Source of the DNA: Mycobacterium senriense
GTDB taxonomy: Bacteria > Actinomycetota > Actinomycetes > Mycobacteriales > Mycobacteriaceae
Assembly (NCBI RefSeq): GCF_019668465.1
Contig: NZ_AP024828.1
Span: 1,550,001 to 1,614,000 of the forward strand
Direction of reading: 5' to 3'
Length of the DNA stretch: 64,000 bases
Shown: piece after piece, positions 55,245-63,829 of the stretch
Layout: each line of letters starts with the position of its first letter
Numbering within the stretch: position 1 is the first letter of the stretch
Notes under the pieces: generated by a model
Told to the model about the DNA's origin: nothing
What the model saw: the letters and a program-made list of their open reading frames with translations, nothing else
The model's database searches: none
Program-made: the position numbers and the translations under genes

Positions 55245-55742
55245 TCACAGTTGGCCGCGAATGTCGAGAAGGTGGTGACGCAACTCGTGTGCGGTATGTA
55301 TCGCAACCCAGCGCAACGGTCGCTCGCTGGTCTCCGGGTAGTGATAGATGACCGTGCGGTCCCAGTCCTCCGCGGATAGCCGAGCCAGTACATTGCTGAA
55401 TAGTGCTGCCGCATCGATAAGTTGGCGCGCGACGTCGGTGGGATCCTGTTCATTGTATCCGTCATGCTCGGCGCGCTCCTCGCGACCCATGCTCGCGCAG
55501 TCGGCGCCATTCGTCCGCCGAGCCGCCAGCACCCTCTCCCGCTGCACCAGCAGCACATCTCGCAGATGGCATGCGTACTCCAGTGGAGACCACACGTCGG
55601 GACATGGGCGGGACCGGACATCAATTGCATTGTCGCGCAGTACCTCAACGACTGCGGCCGCTCGGGCGCAGATATCACCACCGGCGGTCCCGGCTTGGCG
55701 CAGGTCGTAGACGAAACCGCAACCCGCACACGGATCTGTCAC
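55245..55742 (-). CDS. DinB-superfamily protein
   Basis: 165 residues. Four-helix bundle pattern with likely metal-binding histidines in PLEYACHLRDVLL and the late IHTAHELRHHLLD, as in DinB and mycothiol-dependent enzymes. Cysteines near the start (PCAGCGFVYDL) may bind metal. Function uncertain: thiol transferase or stress protein. The 290 bases upstream to the toxin start hold no gene. Confidence 0.8.
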   Translation of the reverse strand: MTDPCAGCGFVYDLRQAGTAGGDICARAAAVVEVLRDNAIDVRSRPCPDVWSPLEYACHLRDVLLVQRERVLAARRTNGADCASMGREERAEHDGYNEQDPTDVARQLIDAAALFSNVLARLSAEDWDRTVIYHYPETSERPLRWVAIHTAHELRHHLLDIRGQL

Positions 55743-56032
55743 CCGACCATCTTTTCAAATCCCGATAGTTGTGTGAAGGCAACGGCGCCCGAATGAGCAG
55801 GATCTCGTTGTGGCGCAATGGAACGCGACGGATAGCAGATCGTTTCATCCGGCGGCCACCGTGCAGGCTCCATCTATGTAGTGTCCAATTTCCCGGGCGG
55901 CCGGATACGGCGAAGTGAATTGACGGGAGTGTCGGCGTTAGTACCCTGATGACCAGCTCAGGAAGGGTCGGAAATGCGCGGGACGCGATCCGCGGGGCGG
56001 ATGCTTGGGGCTGCGCAGCCAGAGGCGGAGCC

Positions 56033-57885
56033 GTGGGTCTTCCCTATATAGATGAGCAGGCGCTGATCGCCGAAGCCGGTGGTGACCCGTGGGCGATCAA
56101 CGCAAGTTTGCAGGCGGGCAGCCCGTTGCAGATTTCCAATCTGGCCGAAGCCTTTCATCGCGCGGGCCTATGCACCCAGGAGGCCAACAACGCCTTCGAG
56201 CAGGCCCGCACCCGCTTCCGAGCTGCCTGGAATCACCAGGATGGCGGTCACCCGATCAACGACTCGGACGAAGTGCAGCGGGTGACGAAAGCATTGGGGG
56301 CGCAGTCCTTGCAACTGCCCAAGATCGCCGCGGACCTGGAGGGCATCGCGGCGGCGTTGGCCGACGCGCAAAAGGCCGGGGCCGCGCGGATCGCCACCTT
56401 AGATGCGCAGTTGAAGAATATTTCGGACTTGGTTGCCGAGGCCGTCGACATGTTGAACCAGGACAATAGCCTCAGTCCGGCGGACCAACAATCGTTGCAT
56501 GCCCTCATCGACACGCTCGAAGGCGACGCCCTACGCGACACCAAGGCCGCCCTCGCTGATCTGCAAGCGATTCGCAACGGCTATTCCGACGGACTGCAGA
56601 AATCTCTGAATAGCCTTCACGCCGAAGGGTATGACGGCGCGCCGCTCCATGGCGCCGACGCTGACGGTGTGGCTCCGCCGTCTCCAGCCCAACAGGCCGC
56701 GTTGGCTGACATTCGCCAAGCCACCAACCAGGCCGTCGTGGACCAAATGGCTAAGGTGCGTGCGGCGCAGCAGGCTCTGGATAAGGCCATCGCCGACCTC
56801 TATATCCACGGTCCGGGCTCGCCGGAAGGCGAGGCCGCCAGTGCCAAGTTGCCCAAGCTCAAGTCCGATCTCGCCCATGCTCTCGACGACCTGGGCAAGA
56901 TTCCCGACTACAACAGCATCGACCCCGCTTCGGTGAGCATCACCCCCGACGGGCACTTCATGTTTACCTATGACGCCAACGGACAGCCCGTCCAGGTCAT
57001 GGGCCAGCTCAAGAACGGCACCGGCGAATTCTTCGACCAGGCCACTGGTACGTACTACTCCTTCAACGGCGGCAAGCTGACCGGCATGCGCACACCGGAT
57101 CCCGGGAAGGTGGAAGCCACCTCTGAACCCTTGTTTACCGCAGTTACTTTGGCGGTTGGGGCGCCGGAGCTCAAGGCAGGCGGGGCTGCGGCTTGGCAAG
57201 GCCTGAAGACGCTTTTCAGCCGTGAAGCGCTGGAGGGCGTGACAGCCGACAACGTGTTCCCCCGTGCACTAGCCGGAGCCGAAGAACACTTCCAGGCCGC
57301 TGAGCGCAACCTCGCCGCACACTCCCCGCCGCCCGCCGGCGGAGAACCTGTTCCGGGCACCCATCCGCTTGAGCCGCCTCCTGTTGAGCACACACCGCCC
57401 GCCGACGCACCCGTCGAACACGCCTCAGGTGAACCCCACGTACCGGTCGTCTCCGATAGCCCGCCGCCAGTTGTGGTCGATCCAGCCCATCCGGAATTTA
57501 ACCTCGACAACCCGCTCAACTACATGCCACCCGAGCTGCGGGCGCTATCCGAACAGCACCTGACTGGCAGCGGCGAAACCGTCATCGGACCGTTCAACCC
57601 AGAGGGCGGGGTCCCTCTTATATCCAGGTGGCAGAGGATCGGGGGGCGAGCTACTTTGATATTGGAAAAGCCTGGTATTCGTGCACACCGACTCAGCAAC
57701 TCGCCGCGAACCAACACGTGCTCGATATTGCGATAGCAAACCAAGATCAAATTACGTTAACGGTGCCATTTAGTAAGGTCGAAGCAAACACCTACGCTGC
57801 CGCCGAAATACGGTACTTTCAAGCGCATGGATATCAACGCGTGGGCACTAATACCCTCATTCCGCCGACTAAAGGAGCTTCGTGA
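56033..57885 (+). CDS. T7SS-linked polymorphic toxin, broken by a one-base frameshift
   Basis: Preferred start GTG 56033 (GGAG 7 bases upstream), an upstream ATG at 55949 being less likely. Residues ~5-200 match the N-terminal module of the hydrolase at 4331 (AGGDPWAINASLQAG; HPINDSDEVQRVT; ADLEGIAAALAD). Helical segments, a beta-rich stretch (~285-365: SITPDGHFMFTYD) and a Pro-rich linker (~428-488) follow. At ~525 residues (57608-57611, GGGG) the frame runs into a non-homologous tail ending at 57736. The adjacent frame continues perfectly with SYIQVAEDRGASYFDIGKAW and ANQHVLDIAIANQDQITL, stopping at 57885 next to the immunity gene. One extra G would restore a protein of about 617 residues. 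The toxin activity is not identified. Confidence 0.7.
57608..57611 (+). other. Frameshift site in the toxin gene
   Basis: In the run GGGG, adding one G gives the reading E-G-G-G-P-S-Y-I-Q. As written, the upstream frame passes into unrelated sequence and the toxin tip is in the -1 frame. It could be mutation, phase variation, programmed slippage or a sequencing error. Confidence 0.75.
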
Positions 57886-58307
57886 TGAAGACATTGTTAG
57901 AGTTCTTTGTGGAACATTTCGGATTTTTGTATCTAGATCCCGATTATCGCATTACCGATTCCAGGACATCGGGGGCCCCGACGATAGATGCGGGTCTGAC
58001 TCTTACGGGCCCTGTCATCAATTGGTCTATACACAATAACCGCGGGCAGATAGGTTTCGGAGTCGCGCCTACTGCGCTGGCAGATTCCCCTGGCAACTGG
58101 TTCCGAATATCGGTTATTCGACAGTACCTGGATGGTTTTGATGAGATGAATGTGGTACAACCATCCGACACGGTGACATGGGCACGTAATAATGTTGGTC
58201 GTATCGAAGAACTGTTCTCCAGCACAAACGCGGCGAGGTCGTGTAAAGAGTTAATCGCACTGGAAAAGGCACTCGCGGACAAGTATTTTGGCCCATCACA
58301 CGGATAG
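57882..58307 (+). CDS. Putative immunity protein for the adjacent toxin
   Basis: 141 residues, starting GTG 57882 or ATG 57885, with AAAGGAG upstream; the start overlaps the toxin-tip stop by GTGA. No known motif. It has alternating beta and helical character with many Asp/Trp/Asn. The gene and the toxin tip are visibly AT-richer than their surroundings, which suits recent exchange of a toxin/immunity tip. Inference: it neutralises the toxin and protects the cell, judged from overlap and position only. Confidence 0.65.
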   Translation: MMKTLLEFFVEHFGFLYLDPDYRITDSRTSGAPTIDAGLTLTGPVINWSIHNNRGQIGFGVAPTALADSPGNWFRISVIRQYLDGFDEMNVVQPSDTVTWARNNVGRIEELFSSTNAARSCKELIALEKALADKYFGPSHG

Positions 58308-58356
58308 CCTGGGGCTCTGGTGACGACACACCGCGCCTTCGCTTGATTCAGCCCCG

Positions 58357-58686
58357 CTACGAGCGCACCCACTGCGTGATTTCCGGGGTGACCGGATCGG
58401 TGATGTCGTCGAATTCGGGATGCTTCTTGAGCACCGTGCCGATCATCGAGCACACCGGAACTATGCGCTTGCCCTCATCCCGCGCCTCATTGAGCGCCTC
58501 CTCGACAAGGATTGTCGCCAGCCCACGTCCGCCGTAGGCCGGATCGATTTCGGTGTGGTAGAAGACGCGCTGATCGCCGCGGTCGGCGAAATCGGCCAGT
58601 CCTACCGTCTTACCGTCGACGGCGATCGTGTACTTGCCGTCCTGGAGGTTGACCGTGGCTTCGGCGCCGGTCTTATCGGTTGTCAT
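58357..58686 (-). CDS. Small GNAT-type N-acetyltransferase
   Basis: 109 residues of the single-domain COG2388 type: FYHTEIDPAYGGRGLATILVEEALNEA is the acetyl-CoA P-loop (R/Q-x-x-G-x-G/A variant), followed by IVPVCSMIGTVLKKHPEF. Substrate unknown. It starts within the 3' end of the pirin gene, overlapping 14 bases. Confidence 0.88.
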   Translation of the reverse strand: MTTDKTGAEATVNLQDGKYTIAVDGKTVGLADFADRGDQRVFYHTEIDPAYGGRGLATILVEEALNEARDEGKRIVPVCSMIGTVLKKHPEFDDITDPVTPEITQWVRS

Positions 58687-59668
58687 CTGTGCTTCCCTTT
58701 CTTTGCGGTGTCGGTCGCGGCCGCAGCCGGGTGGTCGGCAGCGGTGGGGCGGGCAGTCGGTCGAGCGCTCCCCGGTATCCCTGGACGGCGCCGAAGCGGT
58801 CGTCGGCGTCCTCCCACAATTGTCGGTAGTCGACGATGTCCTCGTGGCTTCGCCCGACGAAGTTCCACCACATCACCAACTCTTCCGTAAACGGCGTGCC
58901 GCCGAGCAGCAGCACCCGCGCGGGGCCCTCTCCCCCATTCTGTATCTGCAGCCGGGCCCGGCCGGGACTTCGGTATGCCAATCCAGCGGTCGTCAGGGCC
59001 GTCCTGTCCACGTGTACGGTCCCGGAATCACAGAGCACCCCGTGCTCGAAGGTCGGGTCCACGTCGATGTCCAGGTCGGCCCCTGCGTCGAGGTCGATCT
59101 GGGCACCCAGCAACGGCGTAGCCGTTGGCACCGGCGATCGCCCGCCGGCCAGCTCGCCAAGAAAGACCCGCGCGGTCGCCCCCGGCAGCGCCAGGGGCGC
59201 CGGGGTGTAATGGGCGAAGTCGCGTGCGGTTTCGCGGTCGGACCCGGGCAGCGCGACCCAGAGTTGGACACCGTGCAACAGGACGCCGGAATCGAGTGAG
59301 ACTTCCGAATGGCAAATGCCTGCCCCCGCGGTCATCAGGTTCAACTCGCCGGGCCGTACCACCGCGTGCACGCCGGCGCTGTCGCGGTGCTCCACTTCCC
59401 CACTGAACAACCAGCTGACGGTTTGTAGTCCCGTGTGGGGGTGCGGCGGGACGTCCATTCGCGCGGCGACCGGACCGTAGTGGTCGATGAAGCACCACGC
59501 CCCGACGAGCGAGCGCCGTCGTTGCGGAAGGGTGCGTTGCACCCGGATTGCCCTGGGGCCGCCCAACGGAACCTCTCGCGGCTGCAGCACTTCCACCATC
59601 GCCGAGGCATCTACGTGTTGTGAAGCGGCGCAAGCGACTTCGGCCGGCGCGGCCTCGAGATTGCTCAT
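58673..59668 (-). CDS. Pirin-family protein
   Basis: 331 residues. Bicupin with a pirin metal site: VPPHPHTGLQTVSW and ICHSE (three His and one Glu), plus the RRSLVGAWCFIDHYGP N-terminus. Bacterial pirins may be quercetinase-like or regulatory; the activity here is unknown. It is probably cotranscribed with the GNAT gene. Confidence 0.9.
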   Translation of the reverse strand: MSNLEAAPAEVACAASQHVDASAMVEVLQPREVPLGGPRAIRVQRTLPQRRRSLVGAWCFIDHYGPVAARMDVPPHPHTGLQTVSWLFSGEVEHRDSAGVHAVVRPGELNLMTAGAGICHSEVSLDSGVLLHGVQLWVALPGSDRETARDFAHYTPAPLALPGATARVFLGELAGGRSPVPTATPLLGAQIDLDAGADLDIDVDPTFEHGVLCDSGTVHVDRTALTTAGLAYRSPGRARLQIQNGGEGPARVLLLGGTPFTEELVMWWNFVGRSHEDIVDYRQLWEDADDRFGAVQGYRGALDRLPAPPLPTTRLRPRPTPQRKGSTDDNR

Positions 59669-59731
59669 CGTCCACCCTCCGTCGCGGGGCCCTCGCGCGA
59701 GCGCCGTCGTCCGCGACCGTACCCGCCACGC

Positions 59732-61114
59732 CTACTTGCGCGGGGGCCGCAGCACCTTCATGGCCAGTCGCATGACGGGCTCGGGCACGCGATCCTTCAT
59801 CGACAGGGCGCTGTCGGCTGCGCGGGAGCGCAGCGGGGTGCCCCGCCCGAATACCCGGTTCAGCGGTCCCCCGGACGGTTCGAGCACCACATGCAGCGGC
59901 GGGGTACCGACGGCGGCACCCAGCGCGTTGGAGATGACCATCCGCTGGATCTCGCTGGTTCCTTCAAAGATGGTGTACAGCTTGGCATCCCGATACCACT
60001 TCTCCACTGGATGATCGGTGATGTAGCCCCAGCCACCCATGGTCTGGATGGCGCGTTCGGTGGCCCTGACCGCGACCTCGCTGGCGGCCATCTTCGACAT
60101 CGAACCCTCGCCCCGTTCGAAGGGAATGTTGTTGGCGGCCATCCACGACGCACGCCAGGTCAGCAGCCGGGCGGCGTCGATCTGGGTGGCCAGCTCCGCC
60201 AGTGGGAACGAGATGCCCTGGTTGTCGATGATGGGCCCGCCGAAGGCCTCGCGCTCGGTGGCGTACGTGGTGGCGTACTCGAGGGCCGCGCGGGCGATTC
60301 CGATGGCCTGGGCGGCGACCATGGGCCGGGTCTGCTCGAAGGTGCCCAAGGTCGCCGAACCGGAGCGTTTTCCGCCCGCCACGACCTCCCTGGCCTTCGC
60401 CAGCTTGTGTTCGAGCTTTTCTTGCCCGCCAAGCAGATTGGCGCCCGGGACGCGCACGCCTTCAAAGAGCAACTCGGCGGTGTGGGAGGCGCGGCAGCCC
60501 AGCTTGTCGAGCTTTCGCAGTAGCTTCAGTCCAGGAGTGCCACCGGGCACCACGAACAGCGCCTGACCGCGATGGCCCAGTTCCTCGTCGACCACGGCGT
60601 TGACCACGTGCACGTTGGCGATGCCGCCATTGCCGATCCACATCTTGTGGCCGTCGATGATCCAGTCATCGCCGTCGCGTCGCGCGAATGTGCGCAGATT
60701 ACGCACGTCGCTGCCGCCTTCGGGCTCGGAGATGGCCAATGCCGCGAGCTTGAGATCTCCTGGTGTGCCGAAACATTCGGGCGCCCACTCCAGCATCTGC
60801 TCCGGGGACGCGGCCTGGCCGATCGCGGATAGCGCGAGCGCCGGCATGACAATGGCCAAACCGATCCCGGCGCAGCCCCAGAACAGCTCTTCCATGAACA
60901 TCGGTAGGGAGATGCCGGTCGGATCACCGATCAGATCGCGGTAAAACAGTGGGCTGTAGAAGCCGCGCTCAGCCGCCTCCTCCAGCACGGGCCAGGGAAA
61001 CTCCTGCCGCTGGTCGTAGTGGAGTGCTACTGGGCGTATTACGGATTCGGCGAACTCGTGCGTACGCCGGGCCAGGTCGTGTTGTGCCGCCGTCGGGGTC
61101 AGGTCGAACGTCAT
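59732..61114 (-). CDS. Acyl-CoA dehydrogenase
   Basis: 460 residues. ACAD family motifs: ALAISEPEGGSDV (FAD/substrate), DGHKMWIGNGGIANVHVV, YATEREAFGGPIIDNQG, GGWGYITDHPVEKWYRDAK and the C-terminal FEGTSEIQRMVI. It oxidises acyl-CoA at the alpha-beta position with FAD; chain specificity unknown. It has an AAGG site before ATG 61114 and lies 63 bases upstream of pirin on the same strand. Confidence 0.93.
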   Translation of the reverse strand: MTFDLTPTAAQHDLARRTHEFAESVIRPVALHYDQRQEFPWPVLEEAAERGFYSPLFYRDLIGDPTGISLPMFMEELFWGCAGIGLAIVMPALALSAIGQAASPEQMLEWAPECFGTPGDLKLAALAISEPEGGSDVRNLRTFARRDGDDWIIDGHKMWIGNGGIANVHVVNAVVDEELGHRGQALFVVPGGTPGLKLLRKLDKLGCRASHTAELLFEGVRVPGANLLGGQEKLEHKLAKAREVVAGGKRSGSATLGTFEQTRPMVAAQAIGIARAALEYATTYATEREAFGGPIIDNQGISFPLAELATQIDAARLLTWRASWMAANNIPFERGEGSMSKMAASEVAVRATERAIQTMGGWGYITDHPVEKWYRDAKLYTIFEGTSEIQRMVISNALGAAVGTPPLHVVLEPSGGPLNRVFGRGTPLRSRAADSALSMKDRVPEPVMRLAMKVLRPPRK

Positions 61115-61206
61115 GGGTGCGCCTTAGGTCGACAGACTGGTCTTGCCGACCCCGACTACCCCGTTGACCGGCTCAGCAAACTGCCGCTCCGGCTTTCGGC
61201 GAAATG

Positions 61207-61623
61207 TCAGGCAGCCGAACGCGGTTTGACTTGCGCCAGCGGCAGGTGCAGCACGACCGCGGCCACCGGGACCGCTTCGTGCTCGTGGCGTGCCAGCAGC
61301 GCTGCGTTCTCGGGCAGCTGCCGGGCATTGATCTCGCCGGAGGCGATACGCCGCAGGACGTCGTGTGCGTGAGCGAGCTGGTCCCGCTTGCGGTATTGGC
61401 CGCCCGGCAGCTTCACCCCGGCCCACACGCCGTACTCCTCGCGATGCGCGATGGCGTGGGCGGCGCAACGGCGCTGCTGTGCCAGTGGGCAGCGACGCAG
61501 GCACTGGATCCGCGCCTCGGTGGCCGACCGTTCGTATGCGCGTGCCTTGGCGGCACCGTCACCACCGTCGTCGTCGGGGTAGCCGAACCACAGTTCCGGG
61601 TTGGTTGCGCAAGGGTGTCCCAT
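61207..61623 (-). CDS. whiB5: WhiB-family iron-sulfur regulator (WhiB5-like)
   Basis: 138 residues from ATG 61623, which has AAGGAG upstream; earlier frames lack one. Four cysteines: C5, C41, C45 and C53, i.e. C-x3-C-x7-C rather than the usual C-x2-C-x5-C, which I recall as a WhiB5 trait. The turn motif is GVWAG, and KLPGGQYRKR is the basic DNA-contact segment. It senses redox or NO through a 4Fe-4S cluster. It is divergent from the XRE regulator gene. Confidence 0.92.
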   Translation of the reverse strand: MGHPCATNPELWFGYPDDDGGDGAAKARAYERSATEARIQCLRRCPLAQQRRCAAHAIAHREEYGVWAGVKLPGGQYRKRDQLAHAHDVLRRIASGEINARQLPENAALLARHEHEAVPVAAVVLHLPLAQVKPRSAA

Positions 61624-61766
61624 GTCGGTCTCCTTGTCGAGCGTGAAACGTAGATGGAAGCGTATACATAACTCCACGGCGAGCGCAAGAGAAACGTGAC
61701 AGAAACGTATATACCGATAGTGCAAGCGTTGGCTGTGTAATATCCGGCCCATGGCCGGAGCGCGCG
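61624..61766. promoter_or_regulatory. Divergent whiB5 / XRE regulator region with GAAACGT repeats
   Basis: GAAACGT occurs at 61645, 61691 and 61702 in the same orientation, along with two CGTATA elements (61661 and 61707). The 143-base region must hold both promoters. The repeats are candidate binding sites for WhiB5 or the adjacent XRE protein. Confidence 0.5.
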
Positions 61767-62552
61767 GTGACTCGTGAATCGGCTGGTGCGGCCATCCGCG
61801 CGCTGCGTGAATCGCGCGATTGGTCGTTAGCCGACCTCGCCGCCGCGACCGGGGTCAGCATCATGGGACTGAGCTTTCTCGAGCGTGGAGCCCGCAAGCC
61901 GCACAAAAGCACAGTTCAGAAGATCGAAAACGGCCTTGGGCTACCGCCGGGCACCTACTCGCGGCTCTTGGTGGCCGCCGATCCGGACGCCGAGCTGGCG
62001 CGTCTGATGGCCGCGCAGCCGCCGGCACCCATGCCCACGCGGCGCAGCGGACCGGTGGTGGTGGACCGTCACAGCGACACAGAAGTGCTGGAAGGCTATG
62101 CCGAAGCGCAGCTCGATGCTCTCAAATCAGTCATCGATCGGTTGCCTGCGACAACATCAAACGAATATGAGACGTATATTCTGTCTGTGATCGCGCAATG
62201 CGTGAAGGCAGAGATGCTCGCCGCCAGTTCCTGGCGGGTGGCGGTGAACGCCGGCGCCGACTCGACCGGCCGGCTGATGGAGCATCTGCAAGCCCTGGAG
62301 GCGACGCGTGCGGCGCTGTTGGAGCGGATGCCCACCAGCTTGAGCGCCCGTTTCGACCGGGCGTGCGCGCAGTCGTCGTTGCCGGAGACCATTATCGCGG
62401 CACTGGTCGGCGTGGGTGTCGACGAGATGTGGGACATCCGCAACCGGGGGGTGATCGCGCCGGGTGCCCTCCCCCGCGTCCGTGCCTTCACCGACGCGGT
62501 CGAGTCCGGTCAGAACGAGGCAGGCCAAGCCGACGACGAGGGGGCGCCGTGA
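61767..62552 (+). CDS. XRE-family transcriptional regulator (Rv0023-like)
   Basis: 261 residues. An N-terminal helix-turn-helix of the XRE/Cro type (AIRALRESRDWSLADLAAATGVS; LSFLERGARKPHKSTVQKIENG) is followed by ~185 residues of helical C-terminal domain. It matches the position and type of M. tuberculosis Rv0023, divergent from whiB5 and overlapping the P60 gene by four bases. Confidence 0.9.
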   Translation: MTRESAGAAIRALRESRDWSLADLAAATGVSIMGLSFLERGARKPHKSTVQKIENGLGLPPGTYSRLLVAADPDAELARLMAAQPPAPMPTRRSGPVVVDRHSDTEVLEGYAEAQLDALKSVIDRLPATTSNEYETYILSVIAQCVKAEMLAASSWRVAVNAGADSTGRLMEHLQALEATRAALLERMPTSLSARFDRACAQSSLPETIIAALVGVGVDEMWDIRNRGVIAPGALPRVRAFTDAVESGQNEAGQADDEGAP

Positions 62553-63370
62553 GTCAAAGCGAAGTCGAGGCATTGAGCCGCGCCCATCAACTGTTCGCCG
62601 GCAGCACGCATCCGTCGTCCCTGGCCGCGGGCACCGCGCACTACAGCAACGTGTTGCAGCAAGCCGCACGGCTGAGCGACAAGATGGCGCACGGCGGTTA
62701 CCAACTCGCGGTGGACCACAGCCGGCAACGGCTTACCGAGGCGGCCGGCACCGACGCCGCGGCCACTGACGTCATCGCCGGCGCGCACCGCGATCGGGCA
62801 CAGGCCCGCGACCTGACTCGAAGCGTGCTGGACGCGGCCCGGGCGGATGCCGATCTGCAGGTGACGCCACTGGCCCAGCGGGAGGCGATGCGGCGCCGCG
62901 CGATTCGCCTGCGGGCCCAACGGGCGCACGTCTTGTCGGCGCGCTCGCGTGCGCGGCGGCGCTATGCGGAACTGTTGGCCTTGCGCTATCGGCTCCGGCA
63001 CGACCGTCGGCTCGGGCTGGCGGGATTGCCGAACGGCCGCGCCGCACTCGCGGTGCGTGCCGCCTTGTCGCGCTTAGGGCGACCGTATGTCTGGGGCGCG
63101 ACCGGCCCAGACCAGTTCGACTGTTCTGGGCTGGTGCAGTGGAGCTACGCGCAGGCCGGTATCCACCTGGACCGCACCACGTATCAGCAGATCAACGACG
63201 GCTTCCCGGTCGCCCGTTCCCAGGTGCGACCGGGTGATCTGGTGTTTCCGCACGCCGGCCATGTGCAGCTGGCGATCGGGAACAACCTGGTTGTGGAAGC
63301 GCCCTATTCGGGCGCCTCGGTGCGAATAAGCCGACTGGGCAACAACGTTGCGATCCGCCGAGCGATATGA
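62549..63370 (+). CDS. NlpC/P60 family protein (Rv0024-like)
   Basis: 273 residues from GTG 62549, overlapping the previous stop by GTGA. An Ala/Arg-rich helical N-terminal region (~1-160) precedes the NlpC/P60 domain: RLGRPYVWGATGPDQFDCSGLVQWSY with the catalytic Cys, QVRPGDLVFPHAGHVQLAIG with the catalytic His, and VVEAPYSG. Typical activity is cleavage of peptidoglycan stem peptides. No signal peptide is visible, so export may be by another route, such as ESX. Confidence 0.9.
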   Translation: MSQSEVEALSRAHQLFAGSTHPSSLAAGTAHYSNVLQQAARLSDKMAHGGYQLAVDHSRQRLTEAAGTDAAATDVIAGAHRDRAQARDLTRSVLDAARADADLQVTPLAQREAMRRRAIRLRAQRAHVLSARSRARRRYAELLALRYRLRHDRRLGLAGLPNGRAALAVRAALSRLGRPYVWGATGPDQFDCSGLVQWSYAQAGIHLDRTTYQQINDGFPVARSQVRPGDLVFPHAGHVQLAIGNNLVVEAPYSGASVRISRLGNNVAIRRAI

Positions 63371-63418
63371 CAACCCAAGACCGCCCGGCGATGCGGGCAC
63401 GACGAATGGGGTGAGCCG

Positions 63419-63784
63419 ATGCCGGAACAACAACCGGGGCCATCGTTAGAGGCAGTTGAGGCGCGGCGGTCGGCGCTGGCGAGTCAGCACGGCACCGCGT
63501 CGGAAGCCGATCGGGTGCTGACCGAGGTGCTGACGAGTGCTCACGAGGCAGCGCGCGAGAGCGTCCGGCGACTGGACTTCATCGCCGAGCAGATCGACCA
63601 CGCGACCGTGAACCAGGCGGACCTCGCGCTCGACACGCCCATGGGGGCGCGCGAGTTTCAGAAGTTCCTGATGGCCAAGCAACGCGAGATCGCCTCGGTC
63701 GTGACCGAAGCGCGCGAATTCGGCCAGGCGAAAAAGGCTGTGTTGCAGAGCCTTCGGGCTCAGTACGGCGCCGACAGCGGCTAG
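63419..63784 (+). CDS. DUF4226 small protein (Rv0025-like)
   Basis: 121 residues, almost entirely helical (SALASQHGTASEADRVLTEVL; TPMGAREFQKFLMAKQREIASVV), of WXG100-like size and character. It is 48 bases after the P60 gene and just before another secretion-type protein. It corresponds to M. tuberculosis Rv0025 by position. Inference: a small helical partner for secretion of adjacent proteins. Confidence 0.82.
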   Translation: MPEQQPGPSLEAVEARRSALASQHGTASEADRVLTEVLTSAHEAARESVRRLDFIAEQIDHATVNQADLALDTPMGAREFQKFLMAKQREIASVVTEAREFGQAKKAVLQSLRAQYGADSG

Positions 63785-63829
63785 CCAGAACTAGTCCACA
63801 CCGTGCAATGCAGTGAATTGTCGATAGCT

